Source of the DNA: Ophiostoma sp. CBS 140.51
Taxonomy: Eukaryota > Ascomycota > Sordariomycetes > Ophiostomatales > Ophiostomataceae
Direction of reading: 5' to 3'
NCBI GenBank assembly: GCA_029298735.1
Contig: JANSLP010000444.1
Location: forward strand, 1-22,512
Length of the DNA stretch: 22,512 bases
The first letter of the stretch is position 1. Every line of letters starts with the position of its first letter. Below the pieces are notes generated by a model that was not told where the DNA came from, did no database searches, and saw only the letters and a list, made by a program, of their open reading frames with translations. The position numbers were made by a program, and so were the translations under genes. Shown piece by piece: positions 17,785 through 22,512 of this stretch.

Positions 17785-19074
17785 ATCCAGATGTAGAAAG
17801 AGCAACGGAGTAGAATGTAGTTTCGTTTTGTATTATAACTCAAACGATCAAGGAAGGCACGAACAAAGTGCCCGAGTTGCATCCAGATTCAGTCTATAAG
17901 GCAAGTAGAGAAGGAGCGATGCGGTCTTTTATACTTGGCCGATCTTGTCGCAATGTATGTTTGCTTAAGGAAGGTCCCATCATGACACGAGCCGCATTTT
18001 CATATTCGCGTAGTAGCCGATAAGTACAAATCTGACCCAGTGTCACGCAAAAGCGCTTAATTGGAGAAACAGCTGTGGTAAGAGTTTCTCATGTAGTATT
18101 GGGTATATTGGCGGTCCAGGCTACAGCTTCTGTTGGGCTGTGCCGCACCAAAGGATTCGCAGATACATAGAGTGCCTTGGCACACTTGATATCACATGTG
18201 TCCATCTTATAACTGAAAAATATGGTATAAAGGGTGTATTTCTGCGCGCTGTCTAAAGCTTCAAAGATGCAAACAATTGGCAGTAAACAAAGTAGATCTG
18301 AGAAAGGATTCAGAGTCTACGATGGGAAATGTAAATAAGAGCTGAGAGAAACAAGATATAAAAGCAACCAGCATAAAACCCGTGAAAAATACTCCGTGCC
18401 CATAAAATACGCCATCCGTCGTCCCGATATGCTCCCCAAAGTCCTCCAAGGTCCAGATCCATGGCAGTCCCTTCATCCATCCATTATTGCGTACCCCTAG
18501 AAAAAAAAGTTTCCCAAAATCAAGGGATAGAAAAAAACCCTCAAAATCCAACAACTTAAAAAAGGATCAAAACCAGATACAGGCTAAAATGGAGACGCAC
18601 AACAGCAATTATGAGAAGAGAGAGAACATAAAAACGAGCAAAACAGGATATACAGGGACCGTGTGACGGATCTAGTAAGGAGGAGAACTCTCCAGTTGCG
18701 CACTTTACAGCACAGGAGGTGACGGTTCCTTTATTCCACCCGGCCCGGACAAGATCCCTGCATACTTGGTTCTGCTCATACAGACAATATCGAGCGCGGT
18801 GCAGACCGAACTGCCGCAAGAAATGCACCGAACTAAGCGCCAGTCGCCAGGCTAAGTGATATAAACGAGTTGAGAATCGGCGGTGAAAAAAGAGAGCGCG
18901 TGTCGTGTTAAGTCGTCCGTAAAAGTCGAGAAAAAAGGCGGAAATAAAAAAGGAACAGAAGCCAAGAAGCAAAGGCTCGCCAGGTGGTATAGATGAAATC
19001 GTCGGTAGCGTGATAAGCGTGTAAAAGGGAGTCGAAAACAGTCGTCGTGTAAGCTATTCGAGAACAAGTGGGGC
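17785..19074. other. Intergenic region: ABC promoter and 3' region of the 198-aa gene
   Basis: About 1.3 kb. The left part (17785 to about 18260) is the promoter of the ABC gene. The right part lies downstream of the 198-aa gene on the minus strand; AATAAA (minus, at 18730-18735) is a possible poly(A) signal. A minus-strand frame at 18556-18972 is open but Cys/Phe/Leu-rich and unlike known proteins, so it is taken as 3' UTR or spacer. Confidence 0.45.
17926..17933 (-). promoter_or_regulatory. TATA box of the ABC transporter gene
   Basis: TATAAAAG on the minus strand, about 140 nt upstream of the predicted ATG at 17784. Spacing suits a leader of roughly 100 nt. A strong TATA box fits an inducible gene, as is common for fungal efflux transporters. 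Confidence 0.45.
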
Positions 19075-19869
19075 TTATTTCGGGTACATCTGCTCGATCT
19101 CCTCATCGCTGAGGAAGATCTCGTGGATCGGCTCTCGCCGGTGATCGAGGGGCGTGTAATCGCAGTCGACATATGAAGGAATGAAGATTTCTGGAAATCC
19201 GGGTGTCAATAAGTGGGAGAAGCAAGAGAGCACAAAGTATCGTGGCTGATGAGGACTTACCAGGATTCCACACGAAGCCCTGACTGGAGGCCAAGTACGA
19301 GATCTGTTTACGAAGGTCAGTCAGTGTGCAGCCTGCATCTGAATAATATCATTCGTCTCGTTCAGCTTCAACTTACCAGTCGTGCAGGGCCGTCGGGGTC
19401 GCCAATGTTGATCACACGTGCCTCCTCCTGGGAGATAGCGGAGCCTTGTAAAGTTGAGCCGTCTTCCATCTTCCGCCTTAATGATTATTGCATGCGTTTT
19501 TTTTTTTAAATACTTACCGAGCAGGCTTGGCCGGCGGACATGGCCCATCCGTTGGTTTACCTTCTCCTCGATCCGCGTCGGTGGCGCGACCGGGGGAGAT
19601 GGTGGCATGACACCCTTGCCCTTCTTGGACTTCGGGATGCGGGAGGGTGTCGCAGAGTACACGGATGAGGCTGCCGAGGGAAAAGGCGAGGAGGAAGAAG
19701 CAGAAGACGAGGGTGTCATAGCCAGCGAGGTGACGGGAGAACCCAGAGTGGCATCCATCGACCGCAGGTGGTGCTGGTGGCGGGGTTGGCTGTCGCTACG
19801 GGGCTTGCGGCGAGGGTGTGGTGTGCTGGTCGACGAGGACGCAGTGGGGATGTTGATTGAGGACGACAT
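19075..19869 (-). CDS. Unidentified 198-aa protein with disordered N-terminus
   Basis: I do not recognise the family. Exons on the minus strand: 19869-19518, 19462-19377, 19303-19261 and 19190-19075, with introns of 55, 73 and 70 nt. Donors are all GTAAGT. Acceptors are AAG, CAG and CAG. All junctions keep one frame ending in TAA. Residues 1-80 are rich in Ser/Pro/Thr and likely disordered. A basic-proline patch follows (SRIPKSKKGKGVMPPSPPVAP, about 81-101), then RIEEKVNQRMGHVRRPSLL. The second half looks structured and conserved: SQEEARVINIGDPDGPARL, ISYLASSQGFVWNPEIFIPS, YVDCDYTPLDHRREPIHEIF and LSDEEIEQMYPK. Four exons kept in frame and the change from low-complexity to ordered sequence support a real gene. 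The first intron acceptor is the least certain. No membrane segment or signal peptide is visible, so it is probably cytosolic or nuclear. Confidence 0.75.
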
Positions 19870-19929
19870 GGTCGTCAAGAGGGCAAACGCTACGCTGTAG
19901 CGTTCAAAAAGGTGAAAGCGAAATCACAG

Positions 19930-19935
19930 TTTATA
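19930..19935 (-). promoter_or_regulatory. Possible TATA box of the 198-aa gene
   Basis: TATAAA on the minus strand, 61 nt upstream of the predicted ATG. It would give a short leader. This is one candidate in a promoter otherwise dominated by CT-rich DNA. Confidence 0.3.
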
Positions 19936-20164
19936 CGGCGAAGTTTGGTCGGTAGAGAAGAGAACTCGTCCCGAGAAATGATTCGAAGAGTTCGACGTCT
20001 GTCGTCAAAGCAAATTGATTTGGAGTAAGGGTTTAGGTCACGTCACGGGTTGACAGCAAGGTGATGAATCGGGGGCGGTCGGAATGACTGATTTCGCGTT
20101 GCGAATGACTGTTCGCTCGGATTAGGTGCAACAACAAGTGTCGGGAAACAAAGACAACGGGTCT

Positions 20165-20880
20165 TTTGGGTGGAGAAGAATGGTATAAAGGGTACGAGTG
20201 GAGGTGGCGACACAGGGCGATTAAAAGGCGAGATAGGAAGCCAACCGTGGATCAGGCGTGCAGGTCCCGAGATAAGGCAGCGCGGAGAAAGCTAGACCGA
20301 GTCGAGCGGGATGGGGGGTTCGGCGATAGAGTATCGAGAATAGAGAACGAAAGCCAGGAGCGATCAAGAGAAAAAGAGTGTAAGAGGGTAAAAGAATCGA
20401 GTCGAGGAAGCAAGTTGCCAAAAAAGAACAGAGATAAAGAAGTCAAGGGCGGACGAAAAGAGGAGATGTAAGGAGGAGAATCAAGCAGGGTTCGAAAGAG
20501 AGAAACGAGGCGGCGGCAAGTGAGGAGAACCGGCGAGCCAACGAGTGAAATGGAGCAGCGAAACCAGAGCAAGCGAAACCGGTAAAACAGCAAAAGACTG
20601 TCTGACGAGGCTTATCACAGGGGAGAGGGGGGCACGAGGCAGCTGCAGGCGGAAACGGAGGAGCTAGCTTGTAACAGAGAGAACACAAGGGACACGACAA
20701 AGGCAAAAGCGAAGGGAGGAGAAGTGAGGGTTGAGAAACGAGAGAAGAAAGGAGGAAGAGAAGCTGGTGAGAGGTGAGATGGATGAGAAAGTAAAATAGA
20801 GGAGAGAGAAAGAGGAGAAGGCGTAAATAGAAAGAGAATATGAGCGGAGGAGAAGAAGAGAAGGAGCTTCAGACATGGAG
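20165..20880. repeat. Polypurine/polypyrimidine-biased tract
   Basis: For about 700 nt the plus strand is dominated by A and G (runs such as GAGAGAAAGAGGAGAAGG). On the minus strand this is the CT-rich DNA typical of fungal promoters, upstream of the 198-aa gene. The unusual length could allow triplex or nucleosome-poor structure. Confidence 0.5.
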
Positions 20881-21713
20881 TGAATGAGGCCACCCTCGTC
20901 CATTGCTCTTTCTTCAGTTCCCAGCCTACGCCTACTGAATACGGTTTCCTGCCTCGCTCCTGCCTATCCGCACGGCGTACACACAAAGTGTGGATGCTCT
21001 TGTCTCGACACCTTCCCTGTCAAGGTGCACGCACAGTGTAAGTTACAAAGACTCACGCCGTAATCCGCCCTGGAAATGCAGTCAGGCTAGTTCAGGCAGG
21101 CTCGATGGGCCTGGCCCCTCCGTCAAGTGCCACCCCCATCTGTTTCCAACAAATAAAAGTGGAGACTCCCAACGACTTAATGAGGCTGCCCACACACGAC
21201 CACACATGATAGGACACAGCTGGTCGTGCAAGGCGGCCCAGGCCAGCCCACAAGAGTGATTGTTCTTGTCGTTGCAGCCAGGCTGGGCAGCATCGACTGC
21301 AACGGCGTCTGATCCGTTTGTCGGGCCCCTTGCGTTTGCAGCTGCGATGCATACAGGGCACGCCGTTCTACAAAGTACGCATCGTTCTTGCCCCGTACTG
21401 CTTGCATGTTGCTTCGTTCGTCTGCTTCAGGAAGGAGCACCCGAGCGAAACTACAGCAAGATGGGCCTCGTGAAAAGACAATCAGAGCAACTACTTCACT
21501 TCTGCAGTCCGGTCTTTCCCTTTTTGTTGACGTTTGCTCTTCCATCCCATGAACGAGGAAAGAGCGATAGACACTAGCGACGGCGAGCATCCGAACCCCA
21601 GTCAACGTGAATCACACCAGCACATAGGACCCACTCGCATCTCCACCTTCCTGGACCGCTCTTTCCATTTGAGAACCATTCTCGCCATTCTCGCCAAATG
21701 CTCAAAACGAGAG

Positions 21714-21728
21714 AAGTACGGAGTACTT
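21714..21728. repeat. Palindrome AAGTAC-GGA-GTACTT
   Basis: Perfect 6-bp arms around GGA, containing TACGGAGTA, a short motif that to my memory recurs in dispersed form in many Pezizomycotina genomes. It may be a remnant of such a dispersed repeat. Confidence 0.4.
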
Positions 21729-22512
21729 AAGGTGGTGGCTGGTGGCTGGTCAGTCGCAGTTGCCGTACAAGTCATTAGAGACAGTTCATGCTCGTGCCGC
21801 ATGTCACACAAAGTATATTGAGGACAGCAGGTACAAAGCCGGCCGCGGGAAACGGGAAACTGCGTTCCACGTCCTCTGTCCCACGCCGCCATGCCCCTGC
21901 ATTCTTGTCCAATCGTTCTTTCCAACGGCGACCTATCGGAGGCTACTAGCACAGCTGTGCAGCTCCGACCAGCACACACAGAAAACGGCAAGCGCATCTC
22001 GTCGTGTTTGTTCCTTTTTCGGACAGGAACTCGGCAGGGACTGTCCGTGAACCCCTAGTCGGAGTCCCGTCTCCGCAGCTGCTCAGCGGTAAGTGGTGTC
22101 AACACAGTGCATCTACCGAGACGGCGTATTGAGCTTGGACCTTGCTCCTCAACCGCCCCTTGTCACTCATCTACGTCAAGCATTTGACCTTGTCAAAAGA
22201 ATATATATAAAAGAAAACCAGTTGTGAAGGCGTGATATGTCTTTTGCAGATTGTATGCCTTATGATGACAACTAAATAATATGAATAAAAACCAGCAAAT
22301 AACACCGCATGCAAAAATCCTGTTGCTTTTTTTCTCCTCCCTTTTTGGGCAACCTTTGTCCCAATACTTTGTTGAAAGTAGAAAGGGAGGAAAGAAAATG
22401 AACAACTTTCGTCGCTGTTGTCAAGATGCGAAAAATAAAAAGAAGAAAAGAAGAAAGAATCGAAAGAGTCGAAAGGGTAGTGTAGAAGAAGAAAGGTAAC
22501 AGAAAAGCAAAA

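Larger units (their letters stand above)
19870..22512. other. Long gene-free right end
   Basis: About 2.6 kb with no supported gene. 19870-20160 is proximal promoter of the 198-aa gene. 20165-20880 is strongly purine-rich on the plus strand (CT-rich on the transcribed-gene strand). 20890-22190 is mixed sequence with only small overlapping frames of no recognisable family. 22190-22512 is AT-rich and ends in an A/G-rich run. It may contain a 5' or 3' flank of a gene beyond the window. Confidence 0.5.

Noticed and set aside
17785..17805. Seven extra N-terminal residues on the ABC transporter
   Set aside because: The codon at 17805 is TTG; ATG at 17784 is the first proper start.
18556..18972. 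138-codon minus-strand frame after the 198-aa gene
   Set aside because: Starts in the 3' flank, Phe/Leu/Cys-rich composition typical of AT/CT-biased non-coding DNA, no domain.

Overview
The window is nuclear DNA of a filamentous ascomycete, most likely a Sordariomycete. The evidence is short introns of 55-81 nt with GTAAGT/GTGAGT donors and CTAAC/CTGAC branch sites, pyrimidine-rich promoters, fungus-specific protein families and long low-complexity tracts. An order such as Ophiostomatales is possible but cannot be settled from this sequence. No rRNA, tRNA, CRISPR array or transposon is supported. Many apparent ORF starts are GTG or TTG, so the starts given here were re-chosen as ATG codons and the exons were joined by hand.

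Layout: (1) 1-3288 is a gene-free leader with GATC/CGAT clusters, inverted repeats and small upstream ORFs. (2) 3289-6813 (+) is frq, the circadian clock protein FREQUENCY (1174 codons). (3) 7640-8469 (+) is prefoldin subunit 3 in three exons. (4) 9850-10982 (+) is a Sec14-type phosphatidylinositol transfer protein in two exons. (5) 12290-11443 (-) is the kinetochore subunit Mis14/Nsl1 in two exons. (6) 17784-12697 (-) is a full-length ABCC (MRP-like) transporter in nine exons, about 1508 aa. (7) 19869-19075 (-) is a four-exon gene for an unidentified 198-aa protein. (8) 19870-22512 holds a purine-rich promoter-like stretch and then no convincing gene.

The genes do not form a pathway: a clock gene sits beside housekeeping genes (chaperone, lipid transfer, kinetochore) and an efflux-type transporter. 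The most interesting part is the frq locus. Two GATC-type clusters lie about 2.5 kb and 1.5 kb upstream of the ATG, an arrangement resembling the distal (clock box) and proximal light-responsive elements of Neurospora frq. The same locus has an 11-bp perfect inverted repeat, three very small upstream ORFs, a possible second start at codon 111 and a possible 69-nt in-frame intron. I found no clearly unprecedented system. The best leads are this frq regulatory architecture, a coding-like tail after the sec14 stop codon, unusual splice acceptors in the ABC gene, and the unknown 198-aa protein.
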